Source: Panonychus citri
Lineage: Eukaryota > Arthropoda > Arachnida > Trombidiformes > Tetranychidae
Length of the DNA: 64,000 bases
NCBI RefSeq assembly: GCF_014898815.1
Contig: NW_026515529.1
Coordinates: forward strand, 1 to 64,000
Direction: 5' to 3'
In this document: in pieces, positions 1 through 9,833 of the stretch
Numbering within the stretch: the first letter of the stretch is position 1
Layout of the letters: the number at the start of each line of letters is the position of its first letter
Notes under the pieces: generated by a model
Databases searched by the model: none
Told to the model about the DNA's origin: nothing
Seen by the model: only the letters and a program-made list of their open reading frames with translations
Made by a program: the position numbers and the translations under genes

Positions 1-10
1 ATTGGAATGA

Positions 11-1087
11 ACTTTAGGTAACACTGAGAAAGTTCTAACTCGACTCAGAAATTGGAACCTAAAGATTAAGACCGATAAGTGCAAATTTGGTTGTACTGAG
101 TTAATTTTACTTGGTCATTTGGTTGATGGTAAAGGTATAAGACCTGATCCAGGAAAAGTTTCAGCTTTAAAAAGTTTACCTTACCCATCAAATGTGAAAC
201 AACTACAATCTCAACTTGGTTGTTACAATTATTTCGCTCGATATATTCCTGATTTCTCAAGATTGGCTACACCTTTATATCGATTAGTTTCGAAAGAAAG
301 AAAATTCAAGATGATGAAAGAAGATTATCAAGCATTGGATATTCTGAAAGAATCGTTAATGGAAACAACGATGTTGGTACATTTTGACCCCAAATTAAAA
401 AGAAAAATATCAGTTGATGCAAGTGATAAAGCCGTTGGAGGAATTTTGCTACAAGAAGATTCTAATCTTCCAAGAGATGAATCAAATGAAATAATTCACT
501 GGTTACCGATTTCATTTTTCTCACAGAAATTATTGAAACACCAATTGAATTATTCAGTGTCAGAAAAAGAATTACTTGCAATTCTTGTTGGAATAAAAAA
601 GTTTCATCATTATCTGGATGGTGATGAATTCATTGTTGAGACTGATCACCATGCGTTGTGTCAGTTACCGAAAATCAACTTTAAAAATCAACGTTTACAA
701 CGATGGAGTATAATGCTTGGAGCATATAAATACAAAGTGATTTATAAACAAGGTTGTATTCATCCTAGTGATTGCTTCAGCCGATACCAATCGGAGTGGG
801 ATCACCGAAAAATTCTTGATCCAGAAAATGAATACATCGAACAGTTATTGTTAATTTCAAGTGACCCAACTGATTCTAACAATCAAAGTGAAAATGAAGA
901 GATTTCAGTTAATTTCATTCGAACAATGAAAAAAGTGATTCAACCTAATTCTGTTTTCTATTTCAAGTTAAATCCTAATTGGAAAGAAGAAATAATTAGT
1001 TACCAAACTAAAGATCCTGAATTAGCTGAGATAATTGAACAATTAACTTCAAATGTAAAAGTGATTTACATAAAAAGTTTACATTAA
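11..1087 (+). CDS. pol: Ty3/gypsy pol fragment: RT end and RNase H
   Basis: Partial polyprotein. The frame is open from base 11, after a TGA at 8-10, and carries the typical end of gypsy reverse transcriptase (KCKFGCTELILLGHLV, then GI-DP-K and the LGCYNYFARYIPDFS connection). RNase H follows, with DASDKAVGGILLQ, the SEKELLAI glutamate, the VETDHHAL aspartate and a final HPSDCFSR aspartate. A TAA at 1085-1087 closes the frame. The reading continues one frame over into the integrase ORF, so a single-base shift lies near 1055-1065. In related elements RT, RNase H and integrase are one polyprotein; the break makes this copy defective or reflects a base-call error. No ATG is expected at the start because this is an internal part. 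Confidence 0.88.
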   Translation, partial: TLGNTEKVLTRLRNWNLKIKTDKCKFGCTELILLGHLVDGKGIRPDPGKVSALKSLPYPSNVKQLQSQLGCYNYFARYIPDFSRLATPLYRLVSKERKFKMMKEDYQALDILKESLMETTMLVHFDPKLKRKISVDASDKAVGGILLQEDSNLPRDESNEIIHWLPISFFSQKLLKHQLNYSVSEKELLAILVGIKKFHHYLDGDEFIVETDHHALCQLPKINFKNQRLQRWSIMLGAYKYKVIYKQGCIHPSDCFSRYQSEWDHRKILDPENEYIEQLLLISSDPTDSNNQSENEEISVNFIRTMKKVIQPNSVFYFKLNPNWKEEIISYQTKDPELAEIIEQLTSNVKVIYIKSLH

Positions 1088-1098
1088 GAGAAAATGTA

Positions 1099-4000
1099 TT
1101 GTATCGAAAGCCGATGAACAATAATGAAAATTATCGAATTGTGATAACAACGAAGTTGTTACAGAAATTGTTCGAAGAAGAACATGCTTCGACAATCGGA
1201 GGACATTTTGGACTTGAAAAGACATATCTCCAGATATCTCGTCGATTTTGGATGAATTATTTACATGATGAAATTTCAAGATTATGTAAAAATTGTATGA
1301 CTTGTCAATTGGCCAAGCCAACGAATACAACTTACGCTGAACCATCTCAAAAGCCTATTCCTGATACAGTTTTCGAAAGATTGGAATTGGATGCCCAAGG
1401 GCCAATTACTTATCAAAGAGGAAAATCAAAGGTAATTCTGGTTCTAGTTGATTCATTGACTCGTTTTGTTTACGCTAAGTCCTATCCAAATCAAGTTTCC
1501 CAAACAGTGAAAACTTTTTTAAATGAATATTTTTCAATATTCGGTTTCCCTAAGATAATTCAGACAGATAGAGGAAGAAATTTTCTATCAGAAGAAGTTG
1601 AAAAGTTCCTTAAATCAAAAGGAATAGTACATGAAGTTTCAAATGCTTACTACCCACAAGCTCAAGGAATCGTTGAAAGAACGAACCGAACCATCGGTGA
1701 GAGATTGAGATCAATTGCAATAGAACATGGTTTAGATGAAGGAATAGATAAGATTCTAAAGTGGAGTGTTTATTCAATAAACTCTTCAATTCATAAAATA
1801 CACAAGTTCTCACCTCATTTCCTTGTATTTGGAAAACATCCAAATTCACCAATTGATAATCAATTATCAATTTCCTCATTTACTAATCAATCCATTGATA
1901 AGGCAAGAAAACTTTCGAAAGCTCGATTAGTTTCTCAACAAATTTATTATTCGACGTTATTAAGACAATTAACTAAACCGAATCCTTATCATGTAGGTGA
2001 TTATTGTTTTGTTAAAAATTCTGCTCCATCAATTGGAACAACAAAGAAACTCGTAAAAAAGTATTTAGGTCCTTACCTAGTATTAGGAGTTCGAAGAGGT
2101 TCTGTACTTTTATTGAATCCAGTTAATTATGAACAATTCACTTCGAATTTACAATTAACTAAACCTTACCGAGGAGAATTAAATGAATGTTTAACCGCAT
2201 TAAGAAATGATTATTTTAATTCTAGTTCAGATGATTGGTTTGTTAGTCCTGATAGTCTCGAAAATGAGTTCGAATTATCAAATTTTTCCTTTGATTCTAA
2301 TCAAATAATTACCCCAACTAACAATCAAAACGGTCAAGAATCACCTGGGCCTGAATTTCCTGAGATTGATGACAATTTCAATCTGAATGAAAATGAAAAT
2401 GAGAATCTCAACCTAAATGAAAATGAGATTGAAAAAGAGATTGAAATTAATGATAATCTCGAAAACGAAAATGAAAATCTAATTGTTGAAAATGATTCAA
2501 TTGGAAATGATTCTCCAGAAGAAAATCAAGTTAAACGAAGAGCTCGTTATAAGACTGCAAATCGAGAGATTATTGATTCAAATGATCAACAAGACTTTGA
2601 ATTACCAAGAACGAGAAACCAAAGACGATTAATTAGTGTTAATTACCTTGAATTAATTAATTTTCCAAAATTAATTAAAAATAATCAATTTGAATTTTCC
2701 GCTTCAAATGTTTGGTTGACAACTTTGGCGCTAAAACCTTTGTTGCTAAGGAGAGAAAGACAAAAAGAAGACATTTTTGTTTCCGCTCTCAACAAGTTAA
2801 CACGCTTTGATTCTAATCAAATTAATCAAGTTAAATTAGTTAATTTTACTAATTGTGAACAATTTAATCGATTGTGTTTAAGTGAAAAGACAACCATGTC
2901 TTCATCTAATTGTGATCAACTCAATGTTGGTGCATCTTCATCTCAAATTGACGCTTTCGCCGATGCTAATATTGATTGGCCTGGTAAAAGTGAAGAAAAT
3001 GTAAGTGATTGGAGTTTAATTCTGGAAGAAATTGAAAAGAATCCTGATTCTTTATGGAGAAGTGCAAAGTTAAAAGATCCTCTTCCAAAATTTACTGCCG
3101 ATGGGATTAGAAGCCCTGTTGATATTCCTGATGATTATCCTAACAATCCCATTTATCCTGATCCACATGATGATTTTCAAGAATTAAGACTTTATCCAGC
3201 TAAGTTACCACAAGAAGAGGCTGATAAACCATTTTACCTGCGAATTGAAAGTTTCATCAAAATTCGTGAAGAAATTGATTCTTATATTTCTAAATATACT
3301 AATCTTCAAAGTACTTATACTGAATCAATTCAGGAGAAAATTAAACTCAACGTAATTGAAGACATTTCAAGTATCAATTTCAAGGATCTACCGAAAGGAC
3401 TAACCAAATCTCGTGTTGTTCATCCTGATTTAATGAACATTTCATCGTTATTATTGTGCCTATTCTGTGAACAAATCGCCATTGAACCTCGATGTTGTTC
3501 TTCATGTGAAAAAATCTATTGTACGAAATGTGCTAAATGGTTAAGAGATTTAATCAATCAAGTTAATCTCACCCCAACAAAGGAACTAAATCAATTTCTT
3601 TGTATTAATAAGAATTGTTTAATCAACTCATCCAAGAGTCAAGATTATACAAAATTGGTTCCAATCAAAAATGAGAAAGAGTTGAAGCTCTTTGATGAAT
3701 CAACTTTCTATTGTCATCGAGACTGGTGTAAGTTGGGATTCAAATTAAAAGATTATCCCACACACATTAAACTTTGTCGTCATGGTCCAATCGATTATAC
3801 CATCGACAATGACCTGAAAATCAATTGTTTTAAAATTGGATCGATTCGTCAAAAGGTAATGGAAGCCCCGAGATCATTAGCTGGCTTATTACCTCAACAT
3901 TTGAAAACGAATGAGCTCACGGTTATGACTCACGAAGAAAATTGGACTAATAAAGCGAAATACTTTGCTTTTTTACTCAAGATGAGAGAGGAGCATCCCA

Positions 4001-5481
4001 ATGATCCATCTCTAAGCCCTATTGCTATTCGAGCTCACGCAAATCTATCATTAAATTGGTGGAATAATTATCAAATAATGAAAGATCCAACCACTCCAAT
4101 GTCTGAAGGAGAAAAGTTTTTGTTAAAAATTGGATTCCCGCCAATCAATTCACACCCAAGATTCCCTGGTGCTGAAAGATTTCCTTCAGTAAGATCATCT
4201 GTGATTCCTAATTATCTAATTGAATCTTCAATTAAGTGGAAGAAATGGTCTCATGGTATCGATGATTCTGATTCTATCATTTCCGATAGTTCATCATTCA
4301 TTTTATATTCTACAACAATCGATGACCCTGAATCCCCATTCATTAAAATTGACCCTTTTGAACGTTTAGCCCCAGCTAAAGCAGAAGAAGCAATGGAATT
4401 GTTAATGTTATTCCCGTCCTGTGTGAGTAAACAAAGACGAACTCAACCCCCAAAGTTAACTTCAAGAAAATATTCCCTTGAAGCTCGAGAAGGAAGAAGA
4501 AAAAGAATTAAAGAAGCTTGGGATAGTCGACCAAAGGCTATTCTACCCCCAATGACCCCTGATCGACTTGAACTATTTAAGTTCGCAAGTGAATCAATGG
4601 AGGACAAAGAAACAACCTATTGTTTAAATATGTGTTGTACTGAGATCCGAGAAGGTGATAAAGTTCATCCTCGACCGTGTTGGTTGGCAATAATAGATGC
4701 TAATCTAAAAGTGATCTACGAAACTCTTGTGAAATATGCTGACATGCATATTGTTAATTCAACCTTCCATGGATTAAAACGAAAAGATCTGAAATATGGA
4801 CGAAATCTGAGAACTGTCCGAGATCAAGTAATCAAATATTTGGTTTGTTCAACCCGAATTATTGGATTTGGCTTAATTAATCAATTCATGAATATTGGCT
4901 TCAGTAAACAAGAAATTAAATTGTTACTCCCCCAATGCCGAGATATAAGCCAATTCTATTCCCCTTATGTCAATTCTGCCCTGAATTTACATGCAATTGC
5001 TTTCCTATGGTTCCCCGGATACATTATCAATTCAGAACCTCATTCACCTGTAGTTGAAGCGATAACTGCAATGAGATTATTCATATTTCTATGGAAAGAC
5101 ATTGAGGAATCAGCAAGTATCTTAGGAGGAATCCATCATGAAAATGTTGAACTAACTTGTGCTAACAAGATAACAAGTTCATTGTTATATTACTTTGATT
5201 CTCAAGTTGCTAATGGAAATTTTCAATGGCCAGAGGAATGGAAAAAGAACCCAAAAAGAAAACTCATTCCTCATTTCAATCACGATAATTGTGTTCCCCC
5301 TGATATGTCAATGGTCGAAAGTTTATTATCATTTTGGCATAAGACTGAAACTGGAAGCAAGCATAAAGAATCTTCCCAAAGATTAGAGAGACAATCAAGA
5401 GTCGCAATAGAGGATAAGCCCCGAGGAGAAATTCAAATCGAATCAAATGAAGAGTATCATGGTCAAAAGTCGGGAGTGTGA
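1099..5481 (+). CDS. pol: Ty3/gypsy integrase with a large novel C-terminal extension
   Basis: One open frame of 1460 codons. Residues about 29-73 form the HHCC zinc domain (HASTIGGHFGLEKT, CKNCMTC). The core has a D,D35E triad: D in LELDAQG (about 97), D in QTDRGRNF (about 156) and E in QGIVERTN (about 192). A GPY/F module (KKYLGPYLVL) follows at about 330. Usual integrases end near 450-550 residues; this frame continues. It has an Asn/Glu-rich stretch at about 420-480, then an unrecognised stretch, then a RING-like cysteine cluster at about 787-811 and a second Cys/His set at about 870-895, then a region at about 1171-1345 resembling REX/ISG20 3'-5' exonucleases with lost catalytic residues. 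An ATG at 2895 in good context could start a separate protein in the position of an env-like third ORF. The stop TGA overlaps the start of the 3' LTR. Confidence 0.85.
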   Translation: MYRKPMNNNENYRIVITTKLLQKLFEEEHASTIGGHFGLEKTYLQISRRFWMNYLHDEISRLCKNCMTCQLAKPTNTTYAEPSQKPIPDTVFERLELDAQGPITYQRGKSKVILVLVDSLTRFVYAKSYPNQVSQTVKTFLNEYFSIFGFPKIIQTDRGRNFLSEEVEKFLKSKGIVHEVSNAYYPQAQGIVERTNRTIGERLRSIAIEHGLDEGIDKILKWSVYSINSSIHKIHKFSPHFLVFGKHPNSPIDNQLSISSFTNQSIDKARKLSKARLVSQQIYYSTLLRQLTKPNPYHVGDYCFVKNSAPSIGTTKKLVKKYLGPYLVLGVRRGSVLLLNPVNYEQFTSNLQLTKPYRGELNECLTALRNDYFNSSSDDWFVSPDSLENEFELSNFSFDSNQIITPTNNQNGQESPGPEFPEIDDNFNLNENENENLNLNENEIEKEIEINDNLENENENLIVENDSIGNDSPEENQVKRRARYKTANREIIDSNDQQDFELPRTRNQRRLISVNYLELINFPKLIKNNQFEFSASNVWLTTLALKPLLLRRERQKEDIFVSALNKLTRFDSNQINQVKLVNFTNCEQFNRLCLSEKTTMSSSNCDQLNVGASSSQIDAFADANIDWPGKSEENVSDWSLILEEIEKNPDSLWRSAKLKDPLPKFTADGIRSPVDIPDDYPNNPIYPDPHDDFQELRLYPAKLPQEEADKPFYLRIESFIKIREEIDSYISKYTNLQSTYTESIQEKIKLNVIEDISSINFKDLPKGLTKSRVVHPDLMNISSLLLCLFCEQIAIEPRCCSSCEKIYCTKCAKWLRDLINQVNLTPTKELNQFLCINKNCLINSSKSQDYTKLVPIKNEKELKLFDESTFYCHRDWCKLGFKLKDYPTHIKLCRHGPIDYTIDNDLKINCFKIGSIRQKVMEAPRSLAGLLPQHLKTNELTVMTHEENWTNKAKYFAFLLKMREEHPNDPSLSPIAIRAHANLSLNWWNNYQIMKDPTTPMSEGEKFLLKIGFPPINSHPRFPGAERFPSVRSSVIPNYLIESSIKWKKWSHGIDDSDSIISDSSSFILYSTTIDDPESPFIKIDPFERLAPAKAEEAMELLMLFPSCVSKQRRTQPPKLTSRKYSLEAREGRRKRIKEAWDSRPKAILPPMTPDRLELFKFASESMEDKETTYCLNMCCTEIREGDKVHPRPCWLAIIDANLKVIYETLVKYADMHIVNSTFHGLKRKDLKYGRNLRTVRDQVIKYLVCSTRIIGFGLINQFMNIGFSKQEIKLLLPQCRDISQFYSPYVNSALNLHAIAFLWFPGYIINSEPHSPVVEAITAMRLFIFLWKDIEESASILGGIHHENVELTCANKITSSLLYYFDSQVANGNFQWPEEWKKNPKRKLIPHFNHDNCVPPDMSMVESLLSFWHKTETGSKHKESSQRLERQSRVAIEDKPRGEIQIESNEEYHGQKSGV

Positions 5482-6159
5482 AAGGATAAATTTGACTCTC
5501 CATTTAATTCTAATTGAATTAATTAAATCTATCGATAATCGAAAATAGATTGTTATTATGAGAAGGTCCCTAAGAGAACATCAAATTGTTCTTCCCTTTA
5601 TTGTTTTCTTTTCATTTCCTTTGTTCTCTTTTCTCTTCCCTCTTCAATTGGAATTTTCTAAAATTCCTAAAATCTTAGTTAATTAGATCCCCTGAGACTA
5701 AATTAACCCGAAAATGTTGTCCAGTTATATAGTTATTCCAATAACTACTTCCATTTCCTTATTTCCTTTTCCTAAAAGTAGATATAAATAGCTGGTGAAA
5801 AATGTGTTTTCTTCAAGTAATTAAATGTTGTTACAAGTGAAAGTGTAAACTTTAATTCTTCAATTTTGTGTTAATTTATTTAAGGCTGAGGATAACCTTA
5901 ATAAATTAAGTGTTTAAGGCTGAGGATAACCTTAAATTTAAGTGTTTAATTAATTAACTAATTTTAATTAGTTAAGTTGTGAAGTTTAATTTACTGAGAC
6001 CCCAGAAGTCCTACTTTGGTTCATCGTTATTTAGTGATTATCCACGATACGAACTTAATCAGATTTAGTGTAAGGTCTGAGTGCAATCTTCTATTTTTAT
6101 TGGTTCTAATCAATAGTTGGAACTATTCTAATAAACATTGAACGATAAAAACTCTTACA
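5477..6159 (+). repeat. 3' LTR of the Ty3/gypsy element
   Basis: It starts TGTGAAAG directly after a purine-rich run (AAAAGTCGGGAG, a likely polypurine tract) and ends CTCTTACA, so the ends form an imperfect TG...CA inverted pair. It overlaps the pol stop codon by a few bases. It contains a TATA-like GATATAAATAG at about 5771 and two direct copies of TTAAGGCTGAGGATAACCTT (about 5880 and 5916), each able to fold because its ends are complementary. The right limit is supported by the uninterrupted homologous intron elsewhere in the window. Confidence 0.8.
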
Positions 6160-6330
6160 CTTATTTATCCAATTTAATTCTAATTTATCATCATTCCAAT
6201 AGCGAAATTAGGCCAACAGGTAAATCCATGTTTCAGTCCAAATATTAACTATATCCAAGTAGATTACACTCCTGATGAACCGATATTTTATTTGGACTTC
6301 GATCTAATAATATTTTTAGTCAATCTACCA
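6160..6330 (+). pseudogene. Fossil intron and start of exon 2 of the sema-like family
   Basis: The end of the family intron (T-rich, ending CCAATAG) and a decayed beginning of exon 2, recognisable by AAATCCATGTTT and TACACTCCTGATGAACC. It stops matching soon after TTTATTTGGACTTCGAT. The same truncated fossil precedes several other family members (about 16200, 21640, 23230, 49870 and 62990), so it has been copied along with the tandem unit. No product is expected. Confidence 0.75.
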
Positions 6331-6403
6331 TTCTGGTAGCCATGAAGGTCTTAAATTGTCGATTGTTCACCAAATGTGAACTTGTGTGCCTTCAAGAAGT
6401 TGT

Positions 6404-6528
6404 GTACATTGGGATATGAGGATGAAAATAAATCTCGATACTTATCCTGTGAGTATAATCCTAATTGTGTTTCCATAATTAGCACAAGATAAATATTCAA
6501 TTGTTTGTATTTTCATCTGTCGAACAAA
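6404..6528 (+). promoter_or_regulatory. Conserved 5' flank of the sema-like genes
   Basis: About 110 bp just before the start codon is strongly conserved in front of every family member (also about 23450-23545, 47428-47538, 50085-50193, 59640-59754 and 63185-63292; weaker at 56990-57101). It includes ATGAAAATAAATCTCGATA, a TATA-like GAGTATAATCC and TTTCCATAATTAG, and ends CGAACAAA before ATG. Conservation across paralogues suggests the core promoter and 5' leader, though recent duplication alone could also explain it. Confidence 0.5.
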
Positions 6529-8947
6529 ATGTTTCATTTAATTTCATTGCCAAGTTTTTCTTTAATTTGTACATTTCTCTCATCGATAGTTGGTGTTAAT
6601 TGTCATCTTTTAATCCACGAATCTAATGTTTGGATTCCAATTTTCAACGACAGTTTACGAGCTCCTTTTTTCTTTTTCACCGATGACAAATTTTACACAA
6701 CTAATTATTCGAGTCAAGCTCTCAACACGGACCCTAACGCTGTTGGTGAACAAAGTAGCGTGACTCGTTTTACTCCAGCTTATTCTCGCAGACCCAATTA
6801 CGACTACTTCTACCTGTTGCACAGGAAAGGCGGCCATATCAATTACGCACTTTACAACTATACAGAAAATGTTTTTCAACTAATAGCCGGACCTTTTTCT
6901 GGAGAATACCTTGATACTCATCGATGGCTTTCCATTAATCATTCATTTTATGAAATTGCAATGCCGTCAGGATCCAATATAACGAATTCTTCAGCGGATA
7001 AATGGTTTATTATGAGGTCTTATGCCAACGACAATAGATCTTGGCGAAATTATAAGCATTATCACATTGAATCCACAGTTCGCTCGTTTAGAATTCTTCA
7101 GGTATTCAAGTTTTGGGAAGTGATCTTTTCGTTCGGCCTTCTAACAATTGACCTCCTGAGACCAGTCTACTTCATCTCTGCACTATACATTGTTTCGATC
7201 AATAGGGAACGTGTCACTTTAGAAGACTATTTATACGCCGAACTTCATTCGATTTCGTTATATGAACGCTATGGCTCGATTGACAAAGTTCGATTTGTTG
7301 ATTCTTTTTCTAACACAAGCGCTAGATCTTCATTTTCTTTGATTTCATTCTCTTATAATCGAAATGAAAGAGATCATATAGCAGTGATTCTATTTAGTTC
7401 GATACTCAATGACTTTGATGAGCCAACTAATGGTTGTCAAACTACGACAACTTTTTGGAAGGCTGATCTTTTCAACGAATCTGGTCCAGAGTGCAACCGA
7501 TTCTCCCAGGGCACTTGGGCGATACGTAGAGATTTCAACGGTTATCAACTTAACGATATTCTAACGGGAAATTGGACTCGAATCTTGGATTTCATTCCAT
7601 TGGCTCTCGATGCGACTCCTGGTTATGTTTTCCTCGTTCTTTCCTCTGACAGTCGTTTTACCAGATATCGATATTCAATTCACTTCGTCGATGAAAATTA
7701 TTCTGTCTTGCCCCACCCGAACGAAACTACTTTCACTCATCCTAATATCGTAAATGCAAATCAAACAATTTCACAAATTTATTACTACGGTTTTACTCAT
7801 CCACGTGTGATAATTACACTTAATAATATTCTTACTATGAACCGATTATTTTGTGTCCATTTCTGAACAATTCATGTATTGATTGTTTTACAACGAAAGT
7901 TTATAATCCGAATGGTAATTTTCTGCGATATTTTCAATGGAGACGAGAAAGCTCATTGACATCGGGCGAATGTTCAATCGGTGATACAAATTCTGCTAAT
8001 TCAAGGTAAGAATTTAAATAGTTTCTTCTCATTTTTCTCGTTTTATTTTAATTTATCATATTTTTTACAGAGAAACTACACTCTCGAATCAAACAGTAAA
8101 TCCATGTTTCCGTCCAACTAATATCCAAATAGACTACACTCCTGATGAACCGACATTTGATTTAAACTTCGATCTCCTTGGTTTCCATTCAAGATATGCA
8201 GATATTTTTCCCTTGAACTTCACTTTAGTCGACATTACAACACTTTCATTCATAGAAAATTGTACTGTTGTGAGTTATAATCAGTCCAAGATTTATCTCA
8301 ATTGCAATCGGGTGAATTATGGTCAATATCAACTATCAATTCTGATGCTCAGACGACGAGGTCCATTTGAAACAGAAGACATTGATAACTTGATCACTTA
8401 TAGTGATCAATTCACTATCTGTTCACACTCATTTCTTTATATCCTGTCGATAATATTACGAGTTCTCTCCTTTATTATCTCAGTGATCGGGCTCATTGTA
8501 TTTCATTATTTCCTATTTTTTTCGTTGTATTTTAAGACCAAGGCTTCTGTTACATCAAAACATAACGAGGAAACAACGAGAAAAGAGTCTTTTGAAACAA
8601 AGTCTAAAAGTCAGAAGATGCGTGTTGGATTAAACTCGAAAGAAACACATTCAGACTTTAGACTTTATCAGACGATTTCAACATCGAATGAATATAATGA
8701 TAAATCTCCAAAGGTCATACGGTATTTAGTACAAGACTCAGTTCGTTTTCATTACGAATATTCCATTGTCTTAAATTACTCCAGATTCGTAAATGAATTG
8801 GCACATACTAATCATTTCATTGATGTTGATCGAATTCACTCTTCAATCAGAACTTCGAAAACTATTCACAACTTTTATGCCTTCTATAGAACCTTGATCT
8901 CAAGAGTTGATTTCAACTTGGAATTCAAAACAAATGGAAGTGACTAA
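6529..8947 (+). pseudogene. Sema-like type I membrane protein, copy 1 (disrupted)
   Basis: Exon 1 6529-8005, intron 8006-8070 (GTAAGA...TTTTACAG), exon 2 8071-8947. The start is MFHLISLPSF, a signal peptide, followed by about 480 residues homologous to the intact copies (RPVYFIS, ALDATPGYVFLVLSSD). A one-base loss near 7825 in exon 1 shifts the frame, so the PSI-like cysteine cluster is not read in phase and a stop follows at 7866. Exon 2 is class A: a Cys-containing ectodomain piece, then a membrane segment near residues 80-110 of the exon. A two-base loss near 8631 removes the usual stop and adds about 100 codons of what is 3' flank in the other copies. Both changes could be consensus errors. 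Confidence 0.75.
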
Positions 8948-9186
8948 TGTCCATTAGGTTTCGCTCGATTTAATTGAATCGAAAGAGAAGTTAACACCGA
9001 GAGTAAAGTCTCTTTAAAATAATCGAAATCCACAAAGTCTCTTCTGGATTATCTTCATTAGTTTCTTATCTTTTTCCTTGACCCTTTTCTTATGTACATA
9101 ACTGTAGCTGTTAGTTATTACAGAAATAAATAAGCCAACAATTAAAATTAAGGTACTTGACTGTATTGAACCTTAGTTATTGTATT
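8948..9186 (+). other. 3' flank of copy 1 with polyadenylation signal
   Basis: A conserved family 3' flank without a gene. It has TTATGTACATAACTGTAGCTG, a likely poly(A) signal AATAAATAAG at about 9124, and ends CCTTAGTTATTGTATT, the target site of the downstream LTR element. The same flank recurs at 17525-17763, 49380-49706 and 52600-52838. Confidence 0.6.
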
Positions 9187-9833
9187 TGTTGGCAAAGAAA
9201 ATGTAATTAATCTCGTCTCTTAGAAAGAAGATGGAAGATAAAAATGAAGATGAAGAAGATGAAGATGAAGATGAAGATGAAGATGAAGATGAAGATGAAG
9301 ATGAAGATGAAGATGAAGATGAAGATGAAGATGAGATGAAGATGAAGATGAAGATGAAGATGAGATGAAGATGAAGATGAAGATGAAGATGAAGATGAAG
9401 ATGAAGATGAAGATGAAGATGAAGATGAAGATGAAGAAGATGAAGATGAAGATGAAGATGAAGATGAAGATGAAGATGAAGATGAAGATGAAGATGAAGA
9501 TGAAGATGAAGATGAAGATGAAGATGAGATGAAGATGAAGATGAAGATGAAGATGAAGATGAAGATGAAGATGAAGATGAAGATGAAGATGAAGATGAAG
9601 ATGAAGATGAAGATGAAGATGAAGATGAAGATGAAGATGAAGATGAAGATGAAGATGAAGATGAAGATGAAGATGAAGATGAAGATGAAGATGAAGATGA
9701 AGATGAAGATGAAGATGAAGTCAAAGTTAACATGAATATAAAATCTAATGAAAAACCCAATGTATTAGTTAGTGGGGATGAATTTCCCCTTCTCTCAAGT
9801 ATAATTAATAAAGTGATTGTTAACAAGTCAACA
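9187..9833 (+). repeat. LTR 1 of the gag-only element, microsatellite-expanded
   Basis: 647 bp compared with 217 bp for the second and third LTRs. The excess is the GATGAA array. Outside the array it matches the other LTRs closely, from TGTTGGCAAAG to AACAAGTCAACA. Confidence 0.85.
9240..9722 (+). repeat. (GATGAA)n hexanucleotide array inside an LTR
   Basis: About 80 units of GATGAA with a few GATGAGATGAA and GAAGAAGATGAA interruptions that shift the phase. Depending on frame it would read Glu-Asp, Met-Lys or, on the other strand, Ser or His-Leu repeats. These open frames are a by-product of the repeat and not evidence of a protein. The same position in LTRs 2, 3 and 5 has only about five units. 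Confidence 0.95.

Larger units (their letters stand above)
1..6159 (+). mobile_element. Ty3/gypsy LTR retrotransposon, 3' half
   Basis: The element enters from the left edge, so its 5' LTR, gag and protease are not visible. What remains is the end of reverse transcriptase, RNase H, integrase, a long extra C-terminal region and a 3' LTR at 5477-6159. The right boundary is sharp: the sequence after 6159 (CTTATTTATCCAATTT) is the relic gene-family intron found uninterrupted at about 21620 and 16200, so the element jumped into that intron. The left target duplication cannot be seen. The domain order RT, RNase H, integrase is that of Ty3/gypsy and not Ty1/copia. Confidence 0.9.

Noticed and set aside
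3450..3800. Identification of the zinc cluster as RAG1
   Set aside because: The RING plus finger order is similar, but there is no RAG1 catalytic core; TRAF-like or other RING proteins fit equally well.
9240..9722. Regular repeat that could suggest a CRISPR array
   Set aside because: Pure hexanucleotide repetition without spacers, in eukaryotic DNA.
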